A stretch of DNA of 64,000 nucleotides from Crocinitomicaceae bacterium (GTDB lineage Bacteria > Bacteroidota > Bacteroidia > Flavobacteriales_D > Crocinitomicaceae), in NCBI GenBank assembly GCA_018402525.1, contig JAGYIR010000014.1, positions 62,001 to 126,000 of the forward strand. Reading direction: 5' to 3'. Position 1 is the stretch's first letter, and each line of letters begins with the position of its first letter. The notes beneath the pieces were generated by a model. It was not told where the DNA came from, made no database searches, and was given only the letters and a program-made list of their open reading frames with translations. Made by a program: the position numbers and the translations under genes. Shown piece by piece: positions 1 to 10,392 of this stretch.

Positions 1-2236
1 TCGTATATTCAACCGTATACATTGTTCCCGTTACACCGTCGGTGATTTCTCCTGTAGCCGAATTGATCGTTGCACCATCTCCAGGTAGTGGATTGAAAGC
101 AAAGGTTCCACCTGCTGTCACAATTCCTGTCGCACTGTTTGTTGAACCTGCACAGAAATCGGTCAAATTAAAAGAAGCATCATCTTGCGCAATTACGGTT
201 ACCGTCTCCAGCGAAGTCGCAGGACAGGCTCCACCCGTTGAGTATTCAACACTATATGTGGTGCCACCGATACCATTGCTTATTGCTCCTGTTACAACAT
301 TAATTGTCGATCCGTCTCCGGGCAATGGATTAAAGTTGAAAGATCCTCCTGGCGTAACGATATTGCTTGCACTATTTGGCGAGCCTTGACAGAAATCTGT
401 TAACGTAAACGATGGATCACCGGGTACTTGCGTATTAATAACAAAATTTGATGAAATGGAACAAGCTGCACCACTTCCTCCTGTTCCGTTGGACACTGTG
501 AAATCATCAAACCATAAGGCATACTGCGCCGCTCCACCAGATAATATTTGAAAAGTATGATTACCAGGTGTCATTGTTACAGTAAAACAGAATTGTGTCC
601 ATCCTGTATTTGTGGGAACCGTAACATCCGGGCCGACTTGAACTCCATCCACACCGAACGAGAAGTGAGCATTCGCTGTATTCTGTCCAGAAGCCCCAGC
701 CCCTTGAGGCCCTGCATACCAAACACAAAGCTCGACTTGTTCACCTCCAACAAAAGGAAAGCTACCGGTTGAAATATTATCAGCACCGGCATAGAAATAG
801 ACATATCCTGTACCACTATTTGCCCCTAAAGAATTGGTGTAATTGTTAGCCGAAGATATGCATCCTTGGTTTCCTGGAACATAGACTGGCATAACTCCAT
901 CAAACACTTGACCAGCGTCATTGGCACACGTAAATCCAGTAGGACAGTCACATCCTCCGCCAGGACCATTTTCAAAATCATAATTCGTATTTATGATCGT
1001 TGAGCCTCCAGAAGCATCTGTCACCTCAACTGAATAGTCGCCGGCGCACAAATTATCGATGGTAGCAGCATTTGGACCTATAGGATTTCCAGTATCGTCG
1101 AACCATTCGTAGGAATATGGTGGATTCCCTCCAGACACAGATATAGTAATTTCTCCATCACAGGTACCTGCACATGTTTCATCCGTAGCAATAACATTAT
1201 CAATCGTTAATCCACTTGAACTCGCAATTGTTTCAATACCCGTCGCTGTACAACCTGTCGCATCCGTGATAACTATATCGTAGGTACCTGAATTCAATCC
1301 TGTGAAATTTGATCCCCCTTGACTAGTCACACCATTATCAATCGAATACGTATAACCAGGCGTTCCCCCTACAGGAGTTAAATCAATTTCACCGTCACCC
1401 GCACCACAATTTTCATCAACGATTAAACTCACATAAGAAAACCCTGAGACCGTCACTGTTTGAACAGAAGAATTTGGGCAAGCTCCACCTAACGTATACT
1501 CAACTGAATAAGTGGCTCCATCGACTCCATTAGAAATCACACCAGTTGCAGGGTCAATCGTTGCTCCATCAATAGGGACCGGATTAAACGTAAAGACTCC
1601 TCCTGGCGTTGCAATGTTTGAAGGCCCATTTGGGCTTCCAGCACAAAAGTCGTTAAAGTCAAAATCTGCATTACTTGAGACAAATTCAAAATGATCGACA
1701 TGATTCCAATAAATTGTGCCGTTCTGTGTATTTCTAACGGTAATGTATGACCCATTATTGGGTGCCACAAAGCAAAACATATGATTCGTCCATGTGCTAG
1801 CCACAGATGCTGCAGTACCTACTGGTGTTCCAAAAGTATTGTTATTCATTGAAACCCCAATTTCAATTCCACCTAGTGGCCGAAAAGTAATTTCACCGTA
1901 GGTCCAAAATGAAATCATATAGCTATTTCCTGCAACCAAAGGCGCAGATAACTCTAACGAGACCTCGTCATAGGTTGCTGCTAATCCTATAGCTCTGACG
2001 CCATCTGGAATTCCAGCTGTGTAACAACCATTAATTAAAATATCGGTTTCATTCCCAGTGCCAAAGGCATTCGTATTTGCCATTAGACCATTAAATGTCG
2101 CATTATTGAGATTGTAATTACATGCCATAGTAGCTGTAGTATTCTCAAAACTTCCATTTAAAAATGTTTGCGCTTTAACATCTGAGAATGCCTTTAACAA
2201 GCAAAACAATACAATCAATCGAAGGTAGATTTTCAT
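1..2236 (-). CDS. Partial repeat-rich secreted adhesin-like protein (3' end off the window)
   Basis: The frame is open from an ATG at 2236 to the left edge, so about 745 N-terminal residues are visible and the C-terminus is missing. Residues 1-23 form a signal peptide ending in VKAQ. A carbohydrate-binding-like beta region follows (about 24-185). Next comes one copy of a roughly 75-residue unit (DFCAGSPN..., ATGVISNGV, TYSVEY) at about 185-265, and then SprB-type repeats with signatures GGTPGYTYSIDNG and GGNPPYSYEW (about 265-425). A second lectin-like beta domain spans about 430-590, and further copies of the 75-79-residue unit reach the edge. It is clearly a paralogue of the next gene (2468-8095), sharing these units closely. 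By family it should be a T9SS-exported surface or adhesion protein, and the missing end probably carries a sorting domain. Ligand unknown. Confidence 0.85.
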   Translation of the reverse strand, partial: MKIYLRLIVLFCLLKAFSDVKAQTFLNGSFENTTATMACNYNLNNATFNGLMANTNAFGTGNETDILINGCYTAGIPDGVRAIGLAATYDEVSLELSAPLVAGNSYMISFWTYGEITFRPLGGIEIGVSMNNNTFGTPVGTAASVASTWTNHMFCFVAPNNGSYITVRNTQNGTIYWNHVDHFEFVSSNADFDFNDFCAGSPNGPSNIATPGGVFTFNPVPIDGATIDPATGVISNGVDGATYSVEYTLGGACPNSSVQTVTVSGFSYVSLIVDENCGAGDGEIDLTPVGGTPGYTYSIDNGVTSQGGSNFTGLNSGTYDIVITDATGCTATGIETIASSSGLTIDNVIATDETCAGTCDGEITISVSGGNPPYSYEWFDDTGNPIGPNAATIDNLCAGDYSVEVTDASGGSTIINTNYDFENGPGGGCDCPTGFTCANDAGQVFDGVMPVYVPGNQGCISSANNYTNSLGANSGTGYVYFYAGADNISTGSFPFVGGEQVELCVWYAGPQGAGASGQNTANAHFSFGVDGVQVGPDVTVPTNTGWTQFCFTVTMTPGNHTFQILSGGAAQYALWFDDFTVSNGTGGSGAACSISSNFVINTQVPGDPSFTLTDFCQGSPNSASNIVTPGGSFNFNPLPGDGSTINVVTGAISNGIGGTTYSVEYSTGGACPATSLETVTVIAQDDASFNLTDFCAGSTNSATGIVTAGGTFAFNPLPGDGATINSATGEITDGVTGTMYTVEYT

Positions 2237-2410
2237 TTTATATTTTTAACATGCACAATATATCGAAAACAGATATATAGATAATTTTAATTTACTTGAG
2301 TCTTAGGCTAAACGAAATAGTCGTAAAAGCGTTGCTGTAAAATTAGAACTTTGTTTGATGAAACAAAAAAGCATTTATTAAATCGTCATACTTTTCTCAT
2401 TCATAGAAAT

Positions 2411-2439
2411 AAAAAATGCCCACATTTCATGGGCATTTT
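2411..2439 (-). terminator. Intrinsic terminator of the 1875-residue adhesin gene
   Basis: A perfect 10-bp stem (2413-2422 with 2430-2439, AAAATGCCCA/TGGGCATTTT) with a 7-nt loop lies 28 bp after the stop codon of the minus-strand gene. It is followed on that strand by a run of T. The stem is A/T-rich at its base, so it could work in both directions. Confidence 0.8.
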
Positions 2440-2467
2440 AATTATTTACGCTTAGACTATCATATAC

Positions 2468-5400
2468 TTACTTCAAAATCGAAACATGTCCTGTATAGGT
2501 TCTTCTGTAATCTAGCTGAAGGTCTTTCACAACAATTTTCCATACATAGGTTCCTTCTTGAACTAACTTACCTTTATAGGTTCCATCCCATCCAATCGCT
2601 GCATCATGTGACTCCCAGATTAATTCTCCCCAACGGTTAAATATCAAGAAATCAAAATCAAACAAATCAATGCCGTTGACATAGGCTCTAAAGGTTTGAT
2701 TGAACTCATCATCGTCTGGCGTAAATGAATTTGGTACGTAAAGTGCGATTTCATCTTCAACTATAATCGTAACACACATTTCATCTTGGCAACCGCCAGT
2801 ATTGATTGCTGTTAAGCACACTTGATACGTTCCTGTATCTGCGGGAAAGGTGTGCTCTACATCTTCAGTGGTGTACGTGTGACTGTAACCGTTTTGGCCA
2901 ACAATATTCCATTCGTACTGATCCGCATTGGTGGAGCTGTTATTAAAATTCACTGTGTTGTTGTACACCGTGAGGGTTGTTGGAAAGCTCAAGAAATCAG
3001 CATATGTTGGTGCTATCGTTCCTATCATTATATCTTGATCAGCTGTACATCCGTTAGCATCCGTAACCACAATGTTATAGCTTCCAGCGCACAACCCAGT
3101 AAAGATTCCTGTTGGACTTGAAACGCCGTTTAATGTGTACGATACGCCCGTGTTGGAGCCAATAACAATCTCTCCATCACAGTCATCAGTACAACCATCG
3201 TCAATACGTGCAATGATTACTGGTACAATTTCTACTCCAGGCTGAACAACTTCAGCGCCTATACTCGAGCAACCGTTCGCATCGGTAATGGTGTAATTGT
3301 AATTACCTGCACATAAATCTACTGCCGTGTTAAATCCTAAGTTGACACCATTACTCACGTAATTGTAAGGTGCTGTTCCACCGACCACGTTCCATGTAAT
3401 TGAACCGTCGCATGAATTAAAACATGAGACATCTGTCACCACTGTATTCACAACAAGCGCATTTGATTCTCCGACGGTAACATCTTCGACGGGCGATAAG
3501 CATCCGTTTGCATCTTCTACAACCAATTGGTACGTTTGAGCTGTTAATCCTGAGAAAATAGGGTTAGCACTCCAGGTCACACCATTGTCAATCGAATAAT
3601 TATATCCTGCGGTTCCTCCGCCTCCGATGACTTCGATCTCACCATCGCTCAAGCCAAAGCAACTTACATCGGTGCTGTTGAAGTCGACGGTTACAGCAAG
3701 AGGTTCAACAATAATTGCATCATCTGCCGCTTGACATCCGTTCGCATCTGTTACAGTAACAGTATAATTGCCAGCAGCTAATCCTGTAAAGACTCCAGTT
3801 CCGCTGTTTGCAAGCGGTGCAGGATTTGCAATTTCGTAATCCAACGCACCAAAACCACCATTGGCTATCACTTCAATTTCACCAATTAATTCACCATTAC
3901 ACAAAGGATCAGTAACATTCACTGCTGCGATGACGGGAGCATTCAAGTCAGATAATTGGACATCAATCGTATCACTGCATGCACCAGATCCATCTTGAAC
4001 AACAATCTCATATGTTCCTGACCCTAGGTTTGTGAATGAATTTGAAGCCGCGAAAGGTCCGTTGTCAATACTATAAGTATAATTTCCATCCCCACCGACT
4101 GCTTGCACATTGATGGTTCCATCTGCTTGACCGCAGCTAGGAGCTACAGTAGATGTCGTATCCAACACAATGTTGCAACAATCCTGAGCTTCAACTGTTT
4201 CTATGCTTGTTTCAGGACATGCACCGCCAGTGGTATACTCAACTGTGTAGGTTGTTCCAGGAACACTGTTGGAAATTTCACCTGTAGTCGCATCAATCGT
4301 CGCTCCATCTCCAGGTGCAGGATTGAAATCAAAGGTTCCACCTGGTGTTACAATTCCTGTAGCACTGTTGGATGTTCCAGAGCAGAAATCCGTTAATGTA
4401 AATGAGGCATCATCTGGAACTGGAGCAATTAGTGACGCAAAGTCTGTTGAAGCACAACTAGCTGATGCAGATGTAACTACTTCCAAGTTATTAATAGCCA
4501 CAGAAGGGTCAGTTCCGACGCCGTCATCATTGTTATCCCAACGAATAGCAACTTGTAAATTCGGAATATTCTCACAAGACGCTGGTAACGCTGAAGAAAA
4601 AGCAGTCCAAATTCCTTGTGGAGCACAAGCACCCGTCCCTGAAAATAAGGGGCCAATCAAAGTCCATCCAAAACCATCGTTATACCAAACCGTTGCCTGA
4701 TCAACTGGTGGAGCACCTCCAGCTATAAAATCGAAATTCAATGTCAAACCAGTTTGTCCAACCGTATTTATGAATGGAGACTCAGCTTGTCTATGTGTTT
4801 CAGGGCAGAATAATAAACCACATAAACCACCGGCATCGTAAGCCGCTCCTCCATTTGGAAAGAAAACACTTGTAATATGTAAGGTTGCATCACCGTTTCC
4901 AGCAACTCCACAGCCACCGACTGCAACACCACCTTCATCATCATCCACCTCAAAAAAGTTAGGATCTAATCCTTCTGGTCCTACTGGAACATTTAACGTC
5001 CACCCCGCGGCACCAGACTCAAAATCATCATAAAACAATTGTGTTGTCCCACCTGCTGCATCTGAAACCTCTACAGAATAATCGCCTGCGCATAAATTGT
5101 CAATGGTCGCTGCATTTGGTCCAATTGGATTTCCTGCATCATCAAACCATTGGTATGAGTATGGTGGATTTCCTCCAGATACTGAAACAGTTATAGAACC
5201 ATCGCATGCACCAAGACATGACTCATTCGTAGGATTAATATTGTCAATTACTGCACCGCCTAGATTGGCAATTGATTCGTTACCTGTCGCAACGCATCCT
5301 AAGGCATCTGTAATTTCTATAGCATAGTTTCCTGCACTCAGTCCATTGAAGTTCGGAGAACCTTGAGTGGTTGTCCCGCCATTAATTGAATATGTAAACC

Positions 5401-8095
5401 CTGGTGTACCTCCAACTGCTGTTAAGTTAATTTCTCCGTCACCGGTTCCGCAATTCTCATCCACAATAGAAACTGTGTAATCTAATCCACTAACTGTTAC
5501 CGTCTCTATCGATGAAGCCGAACATGCACCTGCTGTAGCATATTCAACAGTATAGGTTGTTCCTGTAACTCCGTTTGTAATTTCTCCAGTCGCAGCATTG
5601 ATCGTTGCACCATCGCCGGGTGCTGGATTAAAGGCAAACGTTCCGCCTGCAGTTGCAATCCCTGTCGCACTGTTCGCTGAACCTGCACAGAAATCTGTCA
5701 ACGTGAACGATGCATCGTCTTGTGAAGTCACCGTCACTGTTTCAGTCGATGAAGCCGAACATGCACCTGCTGTAGCATATTCAACAGTATAGGTTGTTCC
5801 TGTAACTCCGTTTGTAATTTCTCCAGTCGCAGCATTGATCGTTGCACCATCGCCGGGTGCTGGATTAAAGGCAAACGTTCCGCCTGCAGTTGCAATCCCT
5901 GTCGCACTGTTCCCTGAACCTGCACAGAAATCTGTCAACGTGAACGATGCATCGTCTTGTGAAGTCACCGTCACTGTTTCAGTCGATGAAGCCGAACATG
6001 CACCTGCTGTAGCATATTCAACAGTATAGGTTGTTCCTGTAACTCCGTTTGTAATTTCTCCAGTCGCAGTATTGATCGTTGCACCATCTCCGGGTAATGG
6101 ATTAAAGGCAAACGTTCCTCCTGCAGTTGCAATCCCTGTCGCACTGTTCGCTGAACCTGCACAGAAATCTGTAAACGCGAACGACGCATCGTCTTGTGGA
6201 TTAATTGTCACTATGACTTCATATTCTTCAAAACAAGTTGGATCAATAGGGTCTTCTGCTCTAATCCAATACGAACCTGATGCGCCGACAACCTGACCAA
6301 TTGGATTCGCGTCATTTTGAGCATCTGCTTGTGTCGCGTGATAGCTAATGGTTGCAGGGTCAGAAGATGGATTCACCGCATTTGCTAAATCTACAGTGGC
6401 AGGTGCACATGTTTCCAACGGATCTATATCTAACACAGGAGGAATGCATCCACTGCATGGATCAACGGTAATTGCTACGATTTCGGTATGTGTCGCACAA
6501 CCAGGAACACCGTTAGAAACCGTAAGTTCATAATTTGTACTCGTTAGAGGGCAGGCTTCTGTGTTTATTGAGTTTGGATCTGCTAATCCAGTCGTTGGTG
6601 ACCAAGTGATATCAACAGGTCCATAAATTGGTGGGTCATCAAAAGTAATTGACCAACCGAATAAAGTACCTAAACCGAAGCCAATCCCAGGTGCATCAAA
6701 CGACAGTTCCCAGACTCCATTTGGATCGCAACCATTTAAATTTGAAAAAGATTCCTCTGGGTCCCAAGGTCCTGGCCCTGGAAAACTTCCATTGAAAGCT
6801 GTACCTCCGACAGGGACAAAAACGACATCTGTATAGTTGCCATTTGCTGCTCCCGATGGAGCTAAAATAATCGTACAACCTCCAGGTGAGGTCAAAGTCA
6901 CAGTAAAACTGCTCGCGTCAAGTGTACACATATCGCCTGTTTGAACTGTAGTTGTTCCACATGGACATGTTCCCGGTACAAAAGGAAAAATGGAAACTGG
7001 CGGAGCATTGCATAACGATGATCCTGAAAAATTAAATCCATTGATTGTGACATTCTGTATAAGCCCATCGTAAATGGAGCTTGTATTTATTCCTTGAACA
7101 TTAATATTGACATTCGCAGAACCTGACGCCACCAATTCAAACTCATTGTTCTCATACGTCTCTATGCCACCTGGATCGATCACCCAAACGGCGGTTCCGG
7201 TTATATCAGTACATTCGCCATCACAAATAGTTGTTGGATTCGCTGAAACATTCACATCAAAAACAGGATCGACCACAACAACTGTAATATCAGCAGTACA
7301 AACTGCACCAGTTCCAGTGGTAATTTGAGCTGTATATGTAGTAGTTGAAGTTGGTGAAACAGCGTTTGGATTGGGTCCTCCTGGGTTCCCAACTCCGTAC
7401 GAATAACCGTCGTGTAACCATTCTACCTCAGCGTTGATGTCGTTTTGAAATATCTGTACATTGTCAATTCCCCAGTGATCGTAATCAGCTCCAGAATCTG
7501 CCGTTTGATGCCAACGGAACATAGTAGCAGTGGTAATCGCTGCGCCAGGAATCTGAAAACACCAGTTGTTCCAATTGGTTAGTTGTGGGTCATTTCCACC
7601 GTTCGGATCAAAATAATGAATATCAATCCATGTAGTACCTCCATCTGTGGAATACTGCAAATAAACTCCTTCATCTGGTTCGTCTGGACCCTCACAAGGA
7701 GCAGCCTGACCTTGAACTGCAAACAACAAATCAAAACAAATCGTAACGCCTGCGGTTGCCGCTGTTAAGTCATATGTTGCAGAAACTAAAGTTCTGGGAA
7801 CAGATGTGTTATTATCCATCCAAGCATGCGGCGTGCCATCTACTCCTCCTGGAGAACAAGGATTTGAGAAACTCGTTGCACCCGGAGTTGAACCCCATCC
7901 CGGACCGAAGCCACCGGTATTAAAATCTTCATCTAAAATAACTTGTCCTGTGGATGATCCAAAAGCAGAGAGTGTTGAACTTTGTCCACAAACAATTTGT
8001 ATCGGATTTGCATTCACATTGATATCACATTGTGATCGAGAAAAGCTAATTATTGCGCAAACAAATGCACTGGGGAGTAGTATTTTATTGATCAT
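2468..8095 (-). CDS. Giant secreted adhesin with SprB repeats and gliding-motility C-terminal domain
   Basis: This is an 1875-residue surface protein. A signal peptide (about 1-22, ending SRSQ) is followed by a MAM/reelin-like beta domain (about 45-215). A region at about 400-500 resembles the proprotein-convertase P-domain (GVWELSF...GWSITF). Three near-identical 79-residue units lie at about 637-873 (DNA period 237 bp), with one diverged copy further on. Many SprB-type repeats run to about residue 1720 (motifs GGTPGFTYSINGG, GNYAIEITDALGC). The last ~90 residues are a classic gliding-motility-associated C-terminal (type B T9SS sorting) domain: PNSFTPDDDEFNQ, IFNRWGELIWES, GWDGTYKGK. SprB is the mobile gliding adhesin of Flavobacterium, so a role in adhesion or gliding is likely but inferred. 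It starts 2 bp after the stop of the small gene at 8098-8502, so the two are probably cotranscribed. Confidence 0.9.
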   Translation of the reverse strand: MINKILLPSAFVCAIISFSRSQCDINVNANPIQIVCGQSSTLSAFGSSTGQVILDEDFNTGGFGPGWGSTPGATSFSNPCSPGGVDGTPHAWMDNNTSVPRTLVSATYDLTAATAGVTICFDLLFAVQGQAAPCEGPDEPDEGVYLQYSTDGGTTWIDIHYFDPNGGNDPQLTNWNNWCFQIPGAAITTATMFRWHQTADSGADYDHWGIDNVQIFQNDINAEVEWLHDGYSYGVGNPGGPNPNAVSPTSTTTYTAQITTGTGAVCTADITVVVVDPVFDVNVSANPTTICDGECTDITGTAVWVIDPGGIETYENNEFELVASGSANVNINVQGINTSSIYDGLIQNVTINGFNFSGSSLCNAPPVSIFPFVPGTCPCGTTTVQTGDMCTLDASSFTVTLTSPGGCTIILAPSGAANGNYTDVVFVPVGGTAFNGSFPGPGPWDPEESFSNLNGCDPNGVWELSFDAPGIGFGLGTLFGWSITFDDPPIYGPVDITWSPTTGLADPNSINTEACPLTSTNYELTVSNGVPGCATHTEIVAITVDPCSGCIPPVLDIDPLETCAPATVDLANAVNPSSDPATISYHATQADAQNDANPIGQVVGASGSYWIRAEDPIDPTCFEEYEVIVTINPQDDASFAFTDFCAGSANSATGIATAGGTFAFNPLPGDGATINTATGEITNGVTGTTYTVEYATAGACSASSTETVTVTSQDDASFTLTDFCAGSGNSATGIATAGGTFAFNPAPGDGATINAATGEITNGVTGTTYTVEYATAGACSASSTETVTVTSQDDASFTLTDFCAGSANSATGIATAGGTFAFNPAPGDGATINAATGEITNGVTGTTYTVEYATAGACSASSIETVTVSGLDYTVSIVDENCGTGDGEINLTAVGGTPGFTYSINGGTTTQGSPNFNGLSAGNYAIEITDALGCVATGNESIANLGGAVIDNINPTNESCLGACDGSITVSVSGGNPPYSYQWFDDAGNPIGPNAATIDNLCAGDYSVEVSDAAGGTTQLFYDDFESGAAGWTLNVPVGPEGLDPNFFEVDDDEGGVAVGGCGVAGNGDATLHITSVFFPNGGAAYDAGGLCGLLFCPETHRQAESPFINTVGQTGLTLNFDFIAGGAPPVDQATVWYNDGFGWTLIGPLFSGTGACAPQGIWTAFSSALPASCENIPNLQVAIRWDNNDDGVGTDPSVAINNLEVVTSASASCASTDFASLIAPVPDDASFTLTDFCSGTSNSATGIVTPGGTFDFNPAPGDGATIDATTGEISNSVPGTTYTVEYTTGGACPETSIETVEAQDCCNIVLDTTSTVAPSCGQADGTINVQAVGGDGNYTYSIDNGPFAASNSFTNLGSGTYEIVVQDGSGACSDTIDVQLSDLNAPVIAAVNVTDPLCNGELIGEIEVIANGGFGALDYEIANPAPLANSGTGVFTGLAAGNYTVTVTDANGCQAADDAIIVEPLAVTVDFNSTDVSCFGLSDGEIEVIGGGGTAGYNYSIDNGVTWSANPIFSGLTAQTYQLVVEDANGCLSPVEDVTVGESNALVVNTVVTDVSCFNSCDGSITWNVVGGTAPYNYVSNGVNLGFNTAVDLCAGNYNYTITDANGCSSIGAEVVQPGVEIVPVIIARIDDGCTDDCDGEIVIGSNTGVSYTLNGVSSPTGIFTGLCAGSYNIVVTDANGCTADQDIMIGTIAPTYADFLSFPTTLTVYNNTVNFNNSSTNADQYEWNIVGQNGYSHTYTTEDVEHTFPADTGTYQVCLTAINTGGCQDEMCVTIIVEDEIALYVPNSFTPDDDEFNQTFRAYVNGIDLFDFDFLIFNRWGELIWESHDAAIGWDGTYKGKLVQEGTYVWKIVVKDLQLDYRRTYTGHVSILK
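5475..6185 (-). repeat. Three in-frame 237-bp tandem repeats in the adhesin gene
   Basis: Three consecutive, almost identical 237-bp units (79 codons) encode the DDASFTLTDFCAGS...TVTSQ module. The first two in plus-strand order (about 5500-5975) differ by only a few bases. The third has slightly more changes. The period is a multiple of three, so copy-number changes would keep the frame. Confidence 0.85.
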
Positions 8096-8097
8096 TA

Positions 8098-8502
8098 CTA
8101 GTTGTATTCAACATTAATTATTTCAAACCCGCTCAATTGCTTCTTAATAGTCCCTTTGAGATCCTTGCTAAAAACATAGTACGTCTTATCGTATTTATTC
8201 TCTTCACCGTATGATAAAGTACTGTTTGCAGGAATCACTAGCTCAAAAGATCGTTCTGGAGACTGAGAAAGTTCTTCAAGGTTATACGCAATTTTTCTGT
8301 CAAAAGTCAAATGCAGCACTTGATCGGTGTGATTCGAATAACTAAAAATGATGCGTTCATGATGAATTCCATCAGAAACACTTTCATAGTCAATCTTTGA
8401 GACTTTAATAGATACCGATGCGTCATTGTACGAATCGATCCAATTTTGGGACCATGCAGCCGTTTGCATTGCCGAGGCGAGCAGTATAAAGAGTATTTTC
8501 AT
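8098..8502 (-). CDS. Small secreted protein of unknown function
   Basis: A 134-residue protein with an N-terminal signal peptide (about 1-19, MKILFILLASAMQTAAWSQ). The mature part is a predicted beta-rich domain with no family I can name (motifs DYESVSDGIHHERIIFSYSN and LTFDRKIAYNLEE). Its wording resembles small Bacteroidota periplasmic proteins that describe bound or unbound states of a single beta-sandwich, but this is only an impression. It lies 2 bp upstream of the giant adhesin gene and probably heads that operon, so a helper role in secretion or surface presentation is possible. Confidence 0.75.
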   Translation of the reverse strand: MKILFILLASAMQTAAWSQNWIDSYNDASVSIKVSKIDYESVSDGIHHERIIFSYSNHTDQVLHLTFDRKIAYNLEELSQSPERSFELVIPANSTLSYGEENKYDKTYYVFSKDLKGTIKKQLSGFEIINVEYN

Positions 8503-8751
8503 AGTTTGATCCGAAGATACAGCTAAATGTCTAGTTTTATCGATCTTGTTTGATTTCTATCAAATTGCAATCTATAACCAACTTTTTTAACATTTAGGTA
8601 GCTCTAGTTTAATTTTTTGATGATGGTTTGTTAACAGTTTTATATTACCCAAACGAAGATGCTTCTGCATGGTTGCTTCCCAAATGAAAATTTAATTTTA
8701 GGCTCTTTCGGTGCGAAATTTGTTATACTTGGAACTCTAAATTAAATCAAT

Positions 8752-9717
8752 ATGAACATATATAAACAGTGCTTCTATTTTATTCAGCTGTTCTTACTAA
8801 CCCTTTTGCTTCCAATCTACTCGACTGCCCAAAACTTAATTGAAGCAGAAGACTTCGGGCAAAATATAGGAAATCTGCGCATGTATATTCACACCAAAAA
8901 CGTTGAAGGCGATAAAAAATTACCGCTTGTCGTAGTACTTCATGGTTGCTCTCAAAATGCTCAGAAAGTCGCAGAACAGACTGGTTGGAACGAACTTGCT
9001 GACAACTATGGGTTCGTTGTGATTTATCCCGAACAAAAGCGTTCCAATAACATGTCGAACTGCTTTAATTGGTTCAACAAAAATGACATCGACCCAAACA
9101 ATGGTGAATCTTCCTCCATTCTAGAGATGATTGACTATACCAAAGTGAATTATTCGATTGATTCTACACGCATTTTCATCTATGGACTGTCTGCTGGTGC
9201 GGCAATGACGGTTAATTTGCTCGCAAATTCTCCTAACATTTTCAATACTGGAGCTGCTTTCGCTGGGGGTGCTTATGGAATCGCTGAGACCATGTTGAGT
9301 GCATCATCCGCGATGTCGAATCCACCATCTAAAACGCCAGAAGAATGGGCAAGACTGGTTCCAAAGGCTGACTCATACCCCCGCCTAATTATTGGGCACG
9401 GAACAAAGGACAATGTGGTGGATTTTCAAAATTCACAAGAATTAGTCAAGCAATGGACCTTCCTGCACGGACTCGACAAAAATGTCGGAATTGTTGTGCC
9501 GAATTTTGCCAATAACGAACTCATAACTCGCACCAGTTACCGTGATAGTCTAGCAAATGAACATGTGATTTTTTATCAAATCAACGACACCGGTCATGCT
9601 TTACCTGTTGATCCCGGTGACGGTGAAAAACAAGGCGGGAAAACCGGAATGTTTGCCGTTGACCGCGATTTTTTCTCGACTTATTACATTGCGAAAGACT
9701 TCGGAATTATTGATTGA
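8752..9717 (+). CDS. Secreted PHB-depolymerase-family esterase
   Basis: A 321-residue alpha/beta hydrolase of the polyhydroxybutyrate depolymerase/feruloyl esterase type (LpqC-like). A signal peptide covers about residues 1-27. The oxyanion motif LHGCSQNA is at 63-70, the nucleophile elbow GLSAG at 145-149 (Ser147), the acid is probably Asp220 or Asp224 (HGTKDNVVD) and the catalytic His is His282 (GHALP). The DPNNGESSSILEMID segment at 114-128 is typical of the family. There is no substrate-binding or sorting domain, so it may be periplasmic or released. The substrate could be a polyester or an esterified plant or algal polysaccharide and cannot be chosen from sequence. It stands alone between a divergent adhesin operon and the SET gene. 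A TATACTTG -7-like box lies at 8724-8731. Confidence 0.88.
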   Translation: MNIYKQCFYFIQLFLLTLLLPIYSTAQNLIEAEDFGQNIGNLRMYIHTKNVEGDKKLPLVVVLHGCSQNAQKVAEQTGWNELADNYGFVVIYPEQKRSNNMSNCFNWFNKNDIDPNNGESSSILEMIDYTKVNYSIDSTRIFIYGLSAGAAMTVNLLANSPNIFNTGAAFAGGAYGIAETMLSASSAMSNPPSKTPEEWARLVPKADSYPRLIIGHGTKDNVVDFQNSQELVKQWTFLHGLDKNVGIVVPNFANNELITRTSYRDSLANEHVIFYQINDTGHALPVDPGDGEKQGGKTGMFAVDRDFFSTYYIAKDFGIID

Positions 9718-9803
9718 TTTTTAGGCACTCATATTTTTTTTTGACAACACATATTTCAATCATTTTATTTCGTTAATTCGTTCTAACATTAATCGAAAAA
9801 GCA

Positions 9804-10391
9804 ATGATTCATCCCCATACAGAACTTAAATTTATTAGTGAAGAGGTTGGTTACGGCGTAGTAGCGACACAATTCATACCCGCGGGAACAATCACTTGGG
9901 TACTTGACAAATTTGACCGTGAGTTTAGTCAAATCGAAGTGGATACTATGAAGCCGATTTATCAGAATATTCTAGAAACGTACTCGTTTCGCAATAACAA
10001 CGGTAACTTTGTGCTTTGTTGGGACAACGGTCGCTTCGTAAATCACAGCTTTAATTCCAATTGTCTAACGACGGCTTACGATTTTGAAATCGCCATTCGT
10101 GACATACATCCTGGCGAGGAACTGACAGACGATTATGGCTATTTAAATATTTCTGAGCCGTTTAGAGGGATTAACGAGGGGACAAAGCGAAAAGTTGTTT
10201 ACCCAGATGACTTATTGAAATATTACAAAGTGTGGGATAAAAAATTGCTGAAAGAGTTTGGTAATATACCCAAACTATCTCAGCCACTGAGAGAATTAGT
10301 TTCAGAAGATACATGGAACGAAGTATTGGCAGTAGCAGAAAACAAAAAAGAAATGATCTCTATCTTAAATAATTATTACACGGTAAAATAA
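9804..10391 (+). CDS. SET-domain protein-lysine methyltransferase-like protein
   Basis: A 195-residue protein that is essentially one SET domain. It shows the signature RFVNHSFNSNC (77-87), whose NHS forms part of the pseudoknot, and GEELTDDYGY (104-113) with the catalytic Tyr. The N-terminal strand GVVATQFIPAGT also fits. SET proteins use S-adenosylmethionine to methylate lysine side chains. Bacterial targets are poorly known and the target here is unknown. No signal peptide is present, so it should be cytosolic. The stop codon is separated by one base from the start of the GNAT-nitrilase gene, so the two are very likely translated from one message and may act together. Confidence 0.88.
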   Translation: MIHPHTELKFISEEVGYGVVATQFIPAGTITWVLDKFDREFSQIEVDTMKPIYQNILETYSFRNNNGNFVLCWDNGRFVNHSFNSNCLTTAYDFEIAIRDIHPGEELTDDYGYLNISEPFRGINEGTKRKVVYPDDLLKYYKVWDKKLLKEFGNIPKLSQPLRELVSEDTWNEVLAVAENKKEMISILNNYYTVK

Positions 10392-10392
10392 A

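Noticed and set aside
42-389. Open frames on the plus strand across the adhesin genes (also 1512, 4269, 5598, 5835, 6072)
   Set aside because: They run antisense to strong minus-strand repeat coding and recur with each repeat unit. Their proteins are periodic shadows with no independent start signal.
5475-6185. CRISPR-like periodic repeat
   Set aside because: The 237-bp units are in-frame coding repeats without short identical repeats and unique spacers. No cas genes are present.
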